Of a stretch of 64,000 nucleotides of DNA, positions 32,157-44,448 are shown piece after piece. Below the pieces are notes generated by a model. That model saw only the letters and a list, made by a program, of their open reading frames with translations, was not told the origin of the DNA and searched no databases. The stretch is taken from assembly GCA_947311845.1 (NCBI GenBank), contig CAMZMU010000117.1, positions 79,214,394 to 79,278,393 on the forward strand, given 5' to 3'. This DNA comes from Poa pratensis. Lineage: Eukaryota; Streptophyta; Magnoliopsida; Poales; Poaceae. The position numbers and the translations under genes are program-made. Every line of letters starts with the position of its first letter. Positions within the stretch are counted from its first letter, which is position 1.

Positions 32157-32798
32157 GAGCTCAAGGCCCAAGTCACTTATTTGAAGAAAGACTTGGAAAA
32201 GCGTCATGTTGGGAAGTCCACACTTGACAATATGTTGAGTGTTCAAAGACGCCCCAATGACAAGAGTGGACTTGGATTCAACTCCAATAACAAGAACAAG
32301 TCCAAGTACAACAAGAAGAAAAAGGGCCAAGAACAAGTTAAAGATTTGGCCAAGATTGTTTGCTTCAAGTGCAAAGTTGAAGGGCACCATGTTAGATCTT
32401 GCCCTTTGAAGAAGAAGCCTCTTAGTGAGAAGCAACAAGGGAAGAAGCCTCAAGTTCAAACTCAAGTTCCTCAAGTTGAAGAACGGCCTCTTCCCAAGAA
32501 GAATCGAGCTACCCCTCCTCAAGTCGAGATTCCAACTAAGAAGAAAGGAGGAAGCAAATGTTGCTACATATGTCGTGAGAAGGGTCACTTTGGTTCTTCA
32601 TGCACTAATGGTACCTCATCCAACCCTATTATAATTGATGATGTTTATTCTCTTCGGAAGGATAAGGTTGGCAACGTGATTGCCAAATATGTTGGTACTC
32701 AAAGTGGTGTCAAGAAAAGAATCATTTGGGTTGCCAAGCCTATTGTGACTAACCTCTTAGGACCCAACTTGGTTGGGGACCAACAAGCTAAAACTTGA
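32157..32798 (+). CDS. gag: Gag of the outer element, C-terminal part with two zinc knuckles
   Basis: It continues the frame cut at 16095 (GAG CTC at the junction). A short coiled coil (QVTYLKKDLEKRH) leads into an RNA-binding region with two CX2CX4HX4C knuckles: CFKCKVEGHHVRSC from 32361 and CYICREKGHFGSSC from 32562. Lysine-rich spacers separate them. Knuckles bind element RNA during packaging. An apparent ATG at 32145 is LTR sequence of element B and not the native start. The frame ends in a stop after DQQAKT with no protease downstream. Confidence 0.85.
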   Translation, partial: ELKAQVTYLKKDLEKRHVGKSTLDNMLSVQRRPNDKSGLGFNSNNKNKSKYNKKKKGQEQVKDLAKIVCFKCKVEGHHVRSCPLKKKPLSEKQQGKKPQVQTQVPQVEERPLPKKNRATPPQVEIPTKKKGGSKCCYICREKGHFGSSCTNGTSSNPIIIDDVYSLRKDKVGNVIAKYVGTQSGVKKRIIWVAKPIVTNLLGPNLVGDQQAKT

Positions 32799-35700
32799 TC
32801 AATAGGTGTTGTCGGAGGGCATTAGAGATTTGGCTACATTATGAAGAATTAAGGGATCTTCATCAATTATATTCTCTCAAGTCAAGTCATTTGGATTATG
32901 TTGTTCTATCTCATATCCAATGTTCCTCCTTGCGGTAACTTATGCTTATATCATATATACATTGAAAGTTGCTTGCACCCTTGCATGCGTTTGGTTTTGT
33001 ACCTTACTAGTGTTTGTATGTGTTGTGCTCTCTACTTACTTATCTTGAGAAATCAAGTATGTGTATGTTGGTTTGCACACCATGTATTTGTTTTGAGCCT
33101 TATTGTTTTTATTTCCTATTTCATCTTGTTGGCTTTCTTTGAGAGATTAATGGACTATCCATTTTTGGAGAGTGATATGCTTCGTGCACTTCACAATCCT
33201 AAAAATGTGTGTACATGAGGAATACCACTTAGTGTTGATATATCAATATTATCTATTCTCTATGTGGTATGTCATGCTCATGAGAAATTCAAATTCTATA
33301 ATGTCCATTAATTTCTCTAGTTGGTTTTGTTTGCCTCTTGTTTTAAAATAAATGGATTATCACATTATGGGGGTGTAATAAGCTATGTGCATATTACAAG
33401 CCTAGAAAATGTGAACATGTGAGGTTTTGCCACCTAGAATTGATATTGTTAAATATCTTGTTCCTATGTGGCATGTTTCTCAAACAAGTTCCATATTTGC
33501 TTAATTGCCTTTTGTCTCACATCTTTTGGATCTTGTGTGTGAGAGAGTTTCTTGGGGCTTTGCATGATCATTGATCAAATTGAAGCCGTCAAGAATCTCT
33601 TTCTAAGCATGTGTTTCAATTCCTATCCTTTGACATATGCTTATTTGTTGTGAAGTTGGTCTTGAATATCATTCCTACCACCGAGAAATATATCCATACT
33701 CCTTGTCCATGACAAGTAATACTCATATTAGTGGTGGAATTTGTAGACCATCTTCACTTTGGCTCTTGCTTTGAATTGCCTTATTTTATTGCCAAGGATT
33801 TGTTTTGATCTAACTCTCATTTGTCTTCCTTGTATCTTTTGAATCCTTGTTGCTCTACTCAAAATTTCTTTTGAGCTTTCTTTTTAGGAAAAGCAATGAT
33901 CCCATTCTTGTGCATTTACATTCAAAGTCTACTCCTAGATAATGCACTATTCTTGGGGAAGCAATCCTACATTGAGTAGAACATCATTCTTTAATTTGGT
34001 TTTGTATCTTATTTCTTTCCTTGAACATGACTAGTGTTTGAATAATATGTATCGAGAGTGATGATCCTATTTGTGTGTGTTTTGTATTCAAATGCAAGAT
34101 CATAAATAATGCACAAATCTTGGGGGAGCAATCCTATATGCTCTTGAACATTAGTTGTCTTCAATTGTTATTTGATCCCGATGACGTGTCTCTTTGGAAG
34201 ACAAACATTTTTCGTCTTGGTACCTTATGCCATCATGAAAAGTGTAGAGGGTTTGGTTTTTTCCTTGATGGTATTTTCATCAATTGCTACTTTACTTTCA
34301 TTTGGTATGTTTTCAAAGTAGTATCTTCAATCATGTGTTGATTTGGGTCTTTGATATAATTTGGACAATTCTTTTTCTTGTCACACTTGTGTATGCTTTC
34401 TTGGTTTAATTGGTGTTTTGTCCAAATCGTATCTCGTTTGGTTTTTGAAAGTCTTGTGCATGCATATTTATTATATGTATATCTTATGGCATGCTTTCTT
34501 TCGTTGATCCAATATATAGGATAAACTCCATCAAATCCTAAAATGGCTAAGATGTGCATGAAATTCAATTTCATATCAATATGCACATATTTATGTGGAC
34601 TTTGTCCTATGTATTGTAGTTGCTCTAACTACTTTGGACCCGATTAGTTTGGGTACCATGTTGTACTTAAATTTGTTTTAGGTACATTGGAGATGCATTG
34701 GAAGCTTGTCTCATCTAAAAGGAAGGTGTTACCACCATGTGCTTATTGGAGTCAAGCTTGGATGATCATGAACTTTTATCTTCTACGTCACCCAATGTTA
34801 TCTCGGTAACAAGTATCTACCTCATGCATACTTTTCTAACTTTCAACCTTGTGTAGGTTGTTTCTTGGCATGAATCTCTTTTGTCGCAATTCATTTGGTT
34901 CTTGCAAAACAACTTTATTGCAAATGTGGACAAGCCGGGATGATTACATATCAAGGGGAATTTATATATAATCATTTTCATGATTCACCTATCCCAAATA
35001 TGTTAATCTAGCTCTTTCTTCTCTATGTCTCACATATGCTTTTTTGATGTTTCTTCAAAATCATTTGCCTTTTGCGATACTTGTTATCTTTCTCGGAGCA
35101 TCCTTTTTATCACCTTATCCCTTGTGGATATTTTTTGATGCTATGATGAGTGTGTGTTGGAAGTTCATCTATATCCCTTTAATATAAAATTGAGCTTTGT
35201 GCTATGCTTTTAAGCAAAGATCTTATTGGTGTATTTATGACTTCCTTTTGGATATCATGTTCTAAACTTTGCATCTATTTTGTGTGTGCATATTTCTTCG
35301 TGGACTTAGTGTCTACTTAGAAACTTATACACATGAGAACAGTTACATCTTTGATTGGTATTCCAATTCTTTAGTGACCACCCTTTATTCCTTTTGATTC
35401 TTTTGTGGTTTCAAAAAGACACAAGCTTCGTTTTTCATTTGGTATCCATTATTGCATCTTAATAAGCTTGTGAACCTATTCTTTAGTGACCACCCTTTAT
35501 TCATTTGGTGTGTATGGGAAAGACATGATATGCACTATGTGCCTCATATATTGAAAGACTATGTTGATGCTTACGCTCATCCTTCTATTAGTCTCCTAAA
35601 ATGTCTTTCTATATCACACCCATCTCTTTCAGTTGAGCAAGTCTTTATTTGTTGCTTCTTGCTTTTGTTGCTCAACATTTTATTTGTTGCAAGTTGTATT

Positions 35701-36244
35701 GTTTCTTTTCTTATATGCTCTCTTGCACGTGTTTGTGTTCAAAAATTTTAGGAGGGAGTGAGGATTCCATGTTGTGCACACCATATTAAAATACAAATCT
35801 TACATTGTGCACGTACCTTGGGGAGCTCCCTCTTGATTTTGAGAACACTTGTCGGATCCTTTGATTGCTTGCTTCTTTCGTCGAAGTAACTTCCTTTTGA
35901 TTTTCTTTTGCAATCTTTGGATCCTCAATATAGTTTGATCTCCTTCCCAACTATTCGTCATTGGATATGTGCATTTGATTTCACTCATATTATGAGAAAT
36001 GCACACATTTTGGGGGAGCTCTTAATATATTGGCCTTCTAAATTTTTCTTCCCATTTCGGCAATCGATGCCAATGGGGAGAAGTTTAGAGGGTTTAAGGG
36101 AACTTGGTTTTATGCTTTAGTTTCGTTCTTAAGCATTTGCCTTTCATGCTCTTGCATCCTTGCTCTTTGTTCTGCATGGTTGCTTAATTCATTATATAAA
36201 CCCTCGTAAAAGGGATTGTCATCAATTACCAAAATGGGGGAGAT
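32799..36244 (+). other. Long non-coding interior of the outer element, with the polypurine tract
   Basis: This is 3.4 kb of T-rich DNA with no domain-bearing ORF. Diverged purine tracts of the TTGGGGGAGC type recur (near 33955, 34120, 35818, 36010). Several are followed by similar words such as AGCAATCCTA, suggesting old internal duplications. The last, AAAATGGGGGAGAT (36231-36244), abuts the right LTR and is the functional-looking polypurine tract. Where copia pol should be, nothing is left. Confidence 0.7.
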
Positions 36245-39200
36245 TGAAAGTGCATGTGTTGCCCCATGTGTGGTTTTGGTAATTAATGACAATCCTTATG
36301 GACTAATATTTGCATTGAGAAATTCTTGTAGATCTTGTCCATAGGAAAAGATTGGAGTTCATGTGTTGGACTCTAGAAGATTACATGATGACCAAGATTC
36401 TATCCAAGGGTTTATATGAAGAATGATCATGTGAAGAGTTGAACTTATTGCAAGCATGGCTTGGAAAAGAAGATTGAGTGAACTTTCATGTTATCTCCAA
36501 GCCATCTTATATATCAAGATAAGAAGATGAATTGCAAGTGGACTCATGAAGACGGAGCTTTGCAAGGCTCTCCCATCATGGTGTATGGGGGAGTATTTGG
36601 AGAAGTGTTCATCAAGCATGTGCTAGCAAGCACAATCAAGAAATGTGTTCCAACTTGAGAGAGTCAAGATCGTCATCATCGAGCTCAAGTGGAATGCGCA
36701 AGGCAAAGGTATAATTTTGATAGGTTTTCTATTTTACCGGTCTCATGGTGTTAGTGGGAGACCGGGTTATAGGATAGACGGCGTACTATCAAGAGGGGCT
36801 CTCAAGTGAGTAATTTGATCGCATCTTTGTGGAAAGCTCAAACCTTTGCATATTTGGCATATCATGTTTCTTGGTTCTTATTTGGCTTTTATCCATGTGA
36901 GGACTTAGAGCTTGTGTTCATCTTCATACCAAGCTCTAATGCATCAAAAACGGATTTCATATGTATATCTTATTGCGTTTTTGATGTTCGAGGTTTTACC
37001 GGTTTGTCTTTTCTAAGAGAGGTCAAACTCTCTACTTGTGGTTTCCTCTTCACATGATGGACTATGATGTGTATATGCATAATCTTGTAGAGCTTGTGAG
37101 TATCTTCTAACAAGCCCAAGATCATAGAAAACGGAGTCCGGATGAGAAACATATTGCGATTTTGGTTTGGAGGTTTTATCGGTTGTTCTTTATCGAGAGG
37201 TCTAACATTTCCCCATTTAGTTTTATCCCCCATTGTTGGACTATGATGTTTCTCTGCACGATCTTGTAAAGCTCTTCATTGCGATTCCAACGAGCCCAAG
37301 AACATCGAAAACGGAGTCCGGATGATCAAGTTATGGGTGTTACATTTTCGGTTTCTGGGTGGCCAGCCCCCAGGCCGGCCGGCTCTGCTGGGTGGCTGAT
37401 ACGTCTCAAACGTATCTATAATTTTTGATGTTCCATGTTGATATTATGCCTATTGTTACATGTTTTATATACACTTCACAACATTTTTACACATTTTCTT
37501 GGACTAACCTATTAACAAGATGGCACAGTGCCAGTTCCTGTTTTCTGCTGTTTTTCCGTTTCAGAAAAGCTAGTCGGGGAATATTCTCGGAATTGGACGA
37601 AAATCAACGGAGGTCCCTATTTCACCGACACGTCCACGGAGTCCAAAGGGGAGACGGAGAGGCGCCAGAGGGCGGCCACACCACCCTAGGGCGCGGCCCC
37701 CATGCCAGGCGCGCCGAGGGGTGGTGTGGGCCCCTCGGTTGCCCTCCGACACCGCCCCTTCGCCTATTTATTCCTCCTGCCCTGAAAACCCTAAATACCC
37801 GAGTATTATTCCATGAAAAATTCCAGAGCCGCCGCCGTCATCAACCCTAGCTCGGGAGGGTTCTGAAGCTCTTCCCGGCACTCTGCCGGAGGGAGATCAT
37901 CACCGGAGGGCTCTACATCGCCATGCTTGCCTCCAGAGTGATGCGTGAGTAGTTCATCCTTGGACTACGGGTCCATAGCAGTAGCTAGATGGTTGTCTCT
38001 CCACTTTGTGCTATCATGTTTAGATCTTGTGAGCTGCCTATCATGATCAAGATCATCTTATTGTAATGCTACATGTTGTGTTTGCTGGGATCCGATGAAT
38101 ATTGATACTATGATCAAGTTGATTATCAATCTATCTTTATATGTTGTTTATGATCTTGCATGCTCTCCGTTATTAGTAGATGCTTTGGCCAAGTAGATGC
38201 TTTTAACTCCAAGAGGGAGTATTTATACTCGATAGTGGGTTCATGCCTCCAGTAATCTGGGTGAGTGAACATCTAAGGTTGTGGATGTGCTGTTGCCACT
38301 GGGGATAAAACAACAATGCTATGTCTACGGTCGTTTGTGTTGTTTACATTACACACTTTTCTTAATGCAATTATCTGTTGCTTGCAACTTAATACCAACG
38401 GGGGACACGGATGTTAACCTGGCGGTGGATTATTAGTCATAGATGTTGTTGGATAACGGTCTATGTATCTTGATGTAATGCCCTATTAAATATCATAGTA
38501 ATCATCTTGTCATATAAATTCATTGTCATGCGTTCATTATTTGTCAATTGCCCAGCTGTAATTTGTTTACCTAGCATGTTAGTTATCTTTTATGGAAAGA
38601 CACCACTAGTGAACTGTGGACCCCGGTCCATTCTTTACACTGATAAAACCACCAACTGCAAACATCTGTTCTCTTTTACTTTCTGCAATTAATACTATTT
38701 TTCACACCATACGTTTAATCCTTTGTTTTCACCAAGCCGGGGAGATTGACAACCTTCCTGTTTCGTTGGGGCAAATTAGTTTGATTGTGTTGTGTGCAGG
38801 TTCCACGTCAGTGATCGGGTAACGGCGCCGCTGACAACCTTCAGAGAACTTCTGATTCCTCCTGGATTCGACAACCTTGGTTTCATACTGAGGGAAAATT
38901 GCTGCTGCACTACATCATACCTTCCTCTTGGGGTCTCCCAACGAACGTGTGTTTTCACGTCATCAGTGGCCAGCCCCCAGGCCAGCCTAGGCCGGCTCCC
39001 AGGCTGGCCGGCTCTGCTGGGTGGCCAGCCCCCAGGCCGGCCAGGCTGGCCTCCCTGCACCTCTTCAAACGGGCAGATTTTCGGGCACCTATTTAAGGGC
39101 CCTTCTTCCCCAAAGTGACTAGAGCTTCTAAGCACGAAATTGCCCCCCATTGTTGACCTCTTGAAGCTTTGATTTCTCTCTATTCCTGCATGATTCTTGC

Positions 39201-40029
39201 CTCAAATTAGAGGGAAAAGAGAGAGGAGATCTAGATCCACATTTCCACCTATCCATCTTTCCTCTAAGTAAGGGGAACCCTTTGGATCTAGATCTTGGAG
39301 TTCCATTTGTTGAGTTCTTCTTTGTTCTTTCTCTCTTCTCCCCCCATAAGCATTAGTTGCTTCTGGTGGGATTTGAGAGTGAAGGATTTGAGCACTTGTG
39401 CTCTTGCCATTGTTTTGTTGCATCGGTTTGTGCTCTCCATGAGGATTCGTGGAAGTTGAAAGTTTGTGAGCTTGTTACTCTTGGGTCATTGGACCCTAGA
39501 CGCCATTGTGGTGGTTAAAACCTTTTGTGGTCACTTGTAGCCGCTCGGGAGCCCCCAATCCAATTGTGGGTTGTGCCCCGGGTTGTTGTTGAAAGGCTCC
39601 GGATTCCGCCTCGAAGGATTCCGATAGTTGAAGGTGAACCAATCCTTTGTGGTGCGGTTCATCGGAGAAGAAGGTGAAACCTTTGTGGCTGTTGAACCAT
39701 TGTGTTGGTTCACACCTCTCCAACGAGACGTACTCCTCTAAAAAGGAGGAACTCGGGAATACATCCTCGTCTCCGCGTCCCTCGGTTATTTCTATACCCG
39801 AGCTTTTTACTTATGTACTTTACATTGTGATAACCTTCGTGCTTGAAGTATTCTTTTGCTATCACTTTGTTGCTTGTCTTGCTTAGCATAAGTTGTTGGT
39901 GCACATAGGTGAGCCTAGTATATTTAGATTGTTGGCTTGTTAATTTAATTCCGCAATTATCAAGCCTAAACTGGAAAAGTTTTAATTCGCCTATTCACCC
40001 CCCCTCTAGGCGACATCCTTGTCCTTTCA
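36245..40029 (+). repeat. Right LTR of the outer element (with solo LTR inside)
   Basis: It begins TGAAAGTGCATGTG and ends CTTTCA. It matches 1566-3785 plus 14238-14275, except for the 1569-bp solo LTR and its duplicated GTGGC at 37397-38970. GAGAT follows at 40030-40034. Confidence 0.9.
37397..38965 (+). mobile_element. Solo LTR of the element C family
   Basis: TGATACGTCTC...CACGTCATCA, 1569 bp, is flanked by the 5-bp duplication GTGGC (37392-37396 and 38966-38970), with no internal region. It is the full-length version of the LTR seen truncated at 21123 and 25980. Clean duplications around a single LTR show that the element inserted here and then lost its body by recombination between its LTRs. 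It lies within the GC-rich minisatellite of the outer LTR. Like the others it has a GC-rich inverted repeat (about 37665-37730) just before a CTATTTATTC TATA-like box at 37764. Confidence 0.92.
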
Positions 40030-40212
40030 GAGATGCCCTTAGCTCACCACAAGTCTTAACGATTGTGTCAAAGTTGGCGATTTATACTGTCATGATACAT
40101 GTTTTAGATTCAAAATTATTATTCAATTATACTACTAATTTCTGCTCCCCACTCTTCATCTGGAAGACACGAGTTCGTGGCTAAAGAATGGCCTATGAGT
40201 TAATGCTTAGGA

Positions 40213-41546
40213 GCGGAACATCTAGAAACTTTCCCCTCTCCCTACCGGGTCTCACACACGGGCGACCCCAGGGCGCCAAACCCTAGCAGCCAAAAGACCA
40301 CCGCTCGAGCTACCTGGCTGCCGCCGCCGGTGGTGGTGGTGGCACCTCGGTCGCCAAAGGCGGCAGGGGGGAGGACGTGCGCCCCGACGGGCTGACTCCG
40401 CGCGGAGGAGGGGCACGGGGAGCTGGTGTCGGGGAGCGGTGGAGCAGCTCGATGCGTGGTTGGGGCTGCGGTCGATGGCGCGCGGGCGCAGGCGAGTCGG
40501 CGCAGAGGCGGCGGTGAGGACCCTACTCCGGCGTGGCTTCCTGGGCCATGGTGGTGCCCTGGTGCGCGGCCGGCATGCCCCTGTTGCTGTCTCCTGGAGG
40601 CACAGCTCTGCTGCGGAGGAGGAGCGCAACCGGCCCTACTGGTGCGGCGCGCCCCAGATCTGGGCCCAACCGGGCCCGATCTGTGTCTGAGGGTTGCGAC
40701 TGTGCCCAGCTGTCGGGAGTGCGACAGCGACGACACGGTGGCTCTTCGACCGGGCTGGAGGTGGAAGATGGGGGAGAGCTGCTGGGAGAAAGGGATGGTC
40801 TTGCTCGTGCGTCTCATCGGTGTACCACAACACATCGGCCATGACTATGAAGTGCTGCGGCGGCGGTGTGAAGAACATGGACAGTTGCCCCATTCCGGTG
40901 GGCGAGGAGGGAGGTGCGCGACTTTAGGACGAAAGTCTTTGCCCGTCTTCGGTCGAGGCCGGCGACGACGGCGCCTATGGGTGTTGTTTACCTTCTTGAA
41001 GGCGTCGCCGAGGTGTGTCTGTTGACACCGTACTCGCTTTCATTCCGGCTTGGTTGTTGTCTCTGGGCGAAAGCCTAGGTTCGGAGTTGGATCGGCGCGA
41101 TAGCGGCGTCCTTGACGTCGTCCCTCTCTTGAGAGTATCGTGTTTGGAGACACGGCTTGGAGGTCCTATGTTGCATTCCTCCAGTGATCACCGCTATCCA
41201 AGATTGTTCTGCAGGGGCGCCATGCACACCATCGCTAGCGTGGACAAGATGACGCCTTCGGGATGGACCAAATCCCGCCATCCGCCTACTTTAGGATGGT
41301 GCGTCCACGAGGGAAGTCAAGATGGAGTTGTTCTTCTTTGAGGCGTCTGCATCGGCTGAGACGCGGCCTTGCTGATCAGTATAGGATAGGCTTTTCTTGT
41401 TGTTGTTGTTGTGTGGAGAGCTGTCTTCAGACTAGCCAGTGTGGAGTTGTGTGACAGTGTTGTGCACAACGGACTGTCGCCTTTCTTGTACTCAAACCTC
41501 TGCCTTCTATAAAATAAAGTACGCAGTTGCGTACTCTCTAAAAAAA
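40213..41546 (+). mobile_element. Poly-A retroposon with a 14-bp target duplication, source unknown
   Basis: GTTAATGCTTAGGA (40199-40212) and GTTAATGGTTAGGA (41547-41560) match at 13 of 14 bases and flank a 1334-bp GC-rich segment. The segment ends in a short A-run (A7), directly before the right repeat. This is the signature of LINE-type target-primed insertion. The body starts like a cereal 5' UTR (CGCCAAACCCTAGCAGCC) and ends with AATAAAGT near its 3' end, a possible polyadenylation signal. Open frames inside (40426-41025 and others) are low-complexity, arginine/glycine-rich and unrecognised. It could be a non-autonomous LINE relative or a processed copy of an unknown transcript. Confidence 0.65.
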
Positions 41547-41560
41547 GTTAATGGTTAGGA

Positions 41561-44448
41561 ACTTTGATATAAATCAAAACCGAAAATCATAGACATTCCT
41601 AGCACAACTTATTCACTTGGATAAGAGAGAGAGATTGATGAGTCGTCATACTTCTTTGGCCTAATTCCAAAAACAATTCAAGCAGTTGAAATGTTATAGG
41701 GATCGACTAGATTGGGTAATCAAGTATCATCCGTTGGATGTGATCTGGCAACTTGCTACTGATGAAGATTGTTTCAGTTTCCGCCTTACATGTCTTGAAT
41801 CTCCAGCTTCATTGCAAGGTGAAGAGTATTCCGTTTGCAGGTGGTACTGCTAACTCTGATACTCGTGAGACTGAGAGTGAGAGTGAACAAATCCTATTCT
41901 CTAGGGATGAAGAATTGGTACAGGTTTGCGGGCAAAGATAGTTTCCCAGGCTGTACTGATTCAGTGAGCATTCACAGAGTAGAAGCATTTCCTAGTGTTT
42001 GCACGATTACAAAAACGAACCCAGTATCAAATCTTCATCAGTTTCAAATTGATTCTACCAACACCATCAGAATACGAGTTTCTAAATTTTGTTCATGGGA
42101 TCATACTGGCAGTAAAGCACTATCACCCAGCAGGCAGCACTTCATCAACAGCGCCAACCAGTCCCTCACTGCATCACATATGCAGTTTCATCTAGATGTA
42201 CTAGAAATTTCATCCGAGGACAGGGTATCCAAATAACATACTGCAAAATTCAAAAATCATATTTCGAAGTTCCAAAAAATTCTGAAACAAATCCTGAACA
42301 TAGAAAATAGTGCATTGTATCAACGTGCAAAATCTCAACTGAAAATAATTTATATTCCGGAATACGCAAAAATAATAAAATCTATTTTGGGAGTTCAAAT
42401 TTGGCACTATTCACTACTTTCAAATTCAGATTTTGTCATTTTTGACAGACCAAAATACAACATATTTCCATTTAAGAGTTCAGTAGAAGACAACATAATC
42501 TACATCTAGGATTTTTCAAACTCCAAAAATATGATTTTCAAAATTTGCAAAATAAAGGGCTATGGGTAGCCCGAGCTACATATCGCCCCTCTCAATCCTG
42601 ATCATTACTTCTGCTACCATGAATTTGGCCAAGTAGTTTGCATACATCAAGAAAGCTTGCAAGCACTGCACGAAGTTCATAGAGATTAAACTTATATATG
42701 ATGTAGTAAAGCAAAGTAAGGTCTGTAATGAACCACCAACCACCTGACTCTACAATCATCAGATATTGAGGGTCCCAAGTGCAATGCAAATTAACACTGA
42801 GCAGTGGACAGGTGCGGAGAAAAAGCACGCCAGCTTCAGCAGCTGGCCACAGCGGCACAGCCCAGCGTGAAAACGTAGCAGGAAGGCCATCAATTTCACG
42901 TGTGGCTGGGATACAAATCTTACTGAAACCTGACTAGCAATCTTATATTATCTGTAAATTGGCCGACTCAGTAGCAATTCATGGAATCTCAAGCAGATCC
43001 TGCTTAGCTCTAGATTCAATACTCCTAGATCATCTTAGTCAGGTACAATATCATGACATTGAGGCCTATACACAAATGAACAATCCCTTATGAAGGTTAG
43101 ATAGCACTAAAATAGAAATGACGAAGCTCTTGCAAACAAGAGCTTGTAGACTTGTACAGGGCAATGTTGGATTCAGCACAGATATCTTCATAAATTATCT
43201 TACGGTCAAGTTGCACAGTTTTCTCCCATCAAACTTCCCATGACACACTGAGCATTGTCACCAAGTTGATAATGATAAATACACATTATAACTGCTTCAA
43301 AGAAGATATACATAACCCTATCTCTTACTATGCAAAGGTAAGCCTTCATTGAATAGTTGTCTAAAATGCGACCAGTTTCAGCAAGCATCTGAGAAGCACG
43401 TTATAGTGTTGCCAAGATCTCAATAATAAAGAGAAAATTAAACATTCATCACCCAGCGCTTCAGCAGCATACAGCAAGCATGTAAGCACCATAATGTATT
43501 GACTTGTGCAATACTGGTGTCTCTCGTACATTGTTATTAACAAACAAAGAATCCAAATGTTATGCTACTAAATAGCATCCATAGCCTCTTGATTATAACG
43601 CTTGCTACGATAATTTCCGCGCATAACACATGGGCAAAAGGAAAATAAACTTGGGGGGAAAACCTTATGAAGTTCATAGAGTTTGCACTATACCTAATGC
43701 AGAAGCTGAGAAGCACGCTAGAGTCACAACACCAGGGTTTGAAGGAAGCACCAACCTAGTCGCTCAAGAGTCATCAGATAAAACATTCAGAATTCATTTG
43801 GTAAGAGACCATGGCCATCACAACTGGAATTCCCCATCAACTTGCTCTGACTCTTAGTATAAAATGATAACAGTGAGCTTATTCCCTATATCTAAACAAA
43901 GAAAGTAGACTTATTATACTCTTAAATAAATAGTTGGCTGAAGTCAACCGTTTCATGGAGCATATGCAGTGAGCACTGAAGCATGTCCATGTGTTTAGAG
44001 TACCACACAAATAAACAGAGGCAACACAGATTCTATAGTCCAAGAAAACATAAACCTAAGCCATATTATATAATAAAATCGTCTAGCAACGGCATAAAAA
44101 CCAAGTCTATAAAATTTTACATAGTGGTAAAAGCATTCATCATTCAGAAATTCAACATCAACAAGAAGAGTACCTACCTCAGAGTATTGCACACATGCGC
44201 AATACTGGCTCTACTTAAGATGTAGTAGAATGTGCATATTTCTTATATATTTGAGACCAAGCAGAGAATGGACATGTTGCTGCCAAATAACAGTCACAAA
44301 TTTCCCAAGCATAACTTCTGCAACCATCAATTCAGCTACGTAGTTTGGAAACATAAATCATACATCAACAAAAGAGTAGTTGAGAGCAAACTTCATCCAG
44401 TTCATAGAGACACTAGAGCAACAAGGACTAAACACCTCTCTCCAGCCA
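41561..44448 (-). other. 3' flank of the intact F-box gene; duplicated spacer
   Basis: There is no independent gene. 41700-42240 is unrecognised. 42230-42580 is AT-rich, repeat-like, with many AAAAT/TTTTG words. 42592-43860 is matched by 49080-50400, and in part by 50930-51360. 43860-44448 is matched by 51390-52014 and in part by 50440-50900. These are the 3' halves of tandem F-box units. Small frames here differ between copies and are not conserved, arguing against coding. Confidence 0.6.

Larger units (their letters stand above)
1566..40029 (+). mobile_element. Outer LTR retrotransposon, SIRE/Maximus-like copia, gag-only, hosting four later elements
   Basis: The termini are TGAAAG...CTTTCA and the 5-bp target duplication is GAGAT (1561-1565 and 40030-40034). 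The left LTR is 1566-3785 plus 14238-14275 and the right LTR is 36245-40029. The primer site at 14278-14290 matches initiator-Met tRNA, and a purine-rich tract (AAAATGGGGGAGAT) directly precedes the right LTR. With nested insertions removed the element is about 10.4 kb. The only coding capacity found is a long gag with a coiled coil and two CCHC zinc knuckles. No protease, integrase or reverse transcriptase is visible, so it is probably non-autonomous and mobilised by a full-length relative. The SIRE/Maximus assignment rests on the primer site, LTR termini and gag style, and is tentative. LTRs differ by roughly 3% in the parts compared. Confidence 0.85.

Noticed and set aside
40426..41025. A 199-codon frame inside the poly-A retroposon as a gene
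   Set aside because: The composition is that of GC-rich DNA read in an open frame. Overlapping long frames exist on both strands, and no domain or plausible start context is seen.
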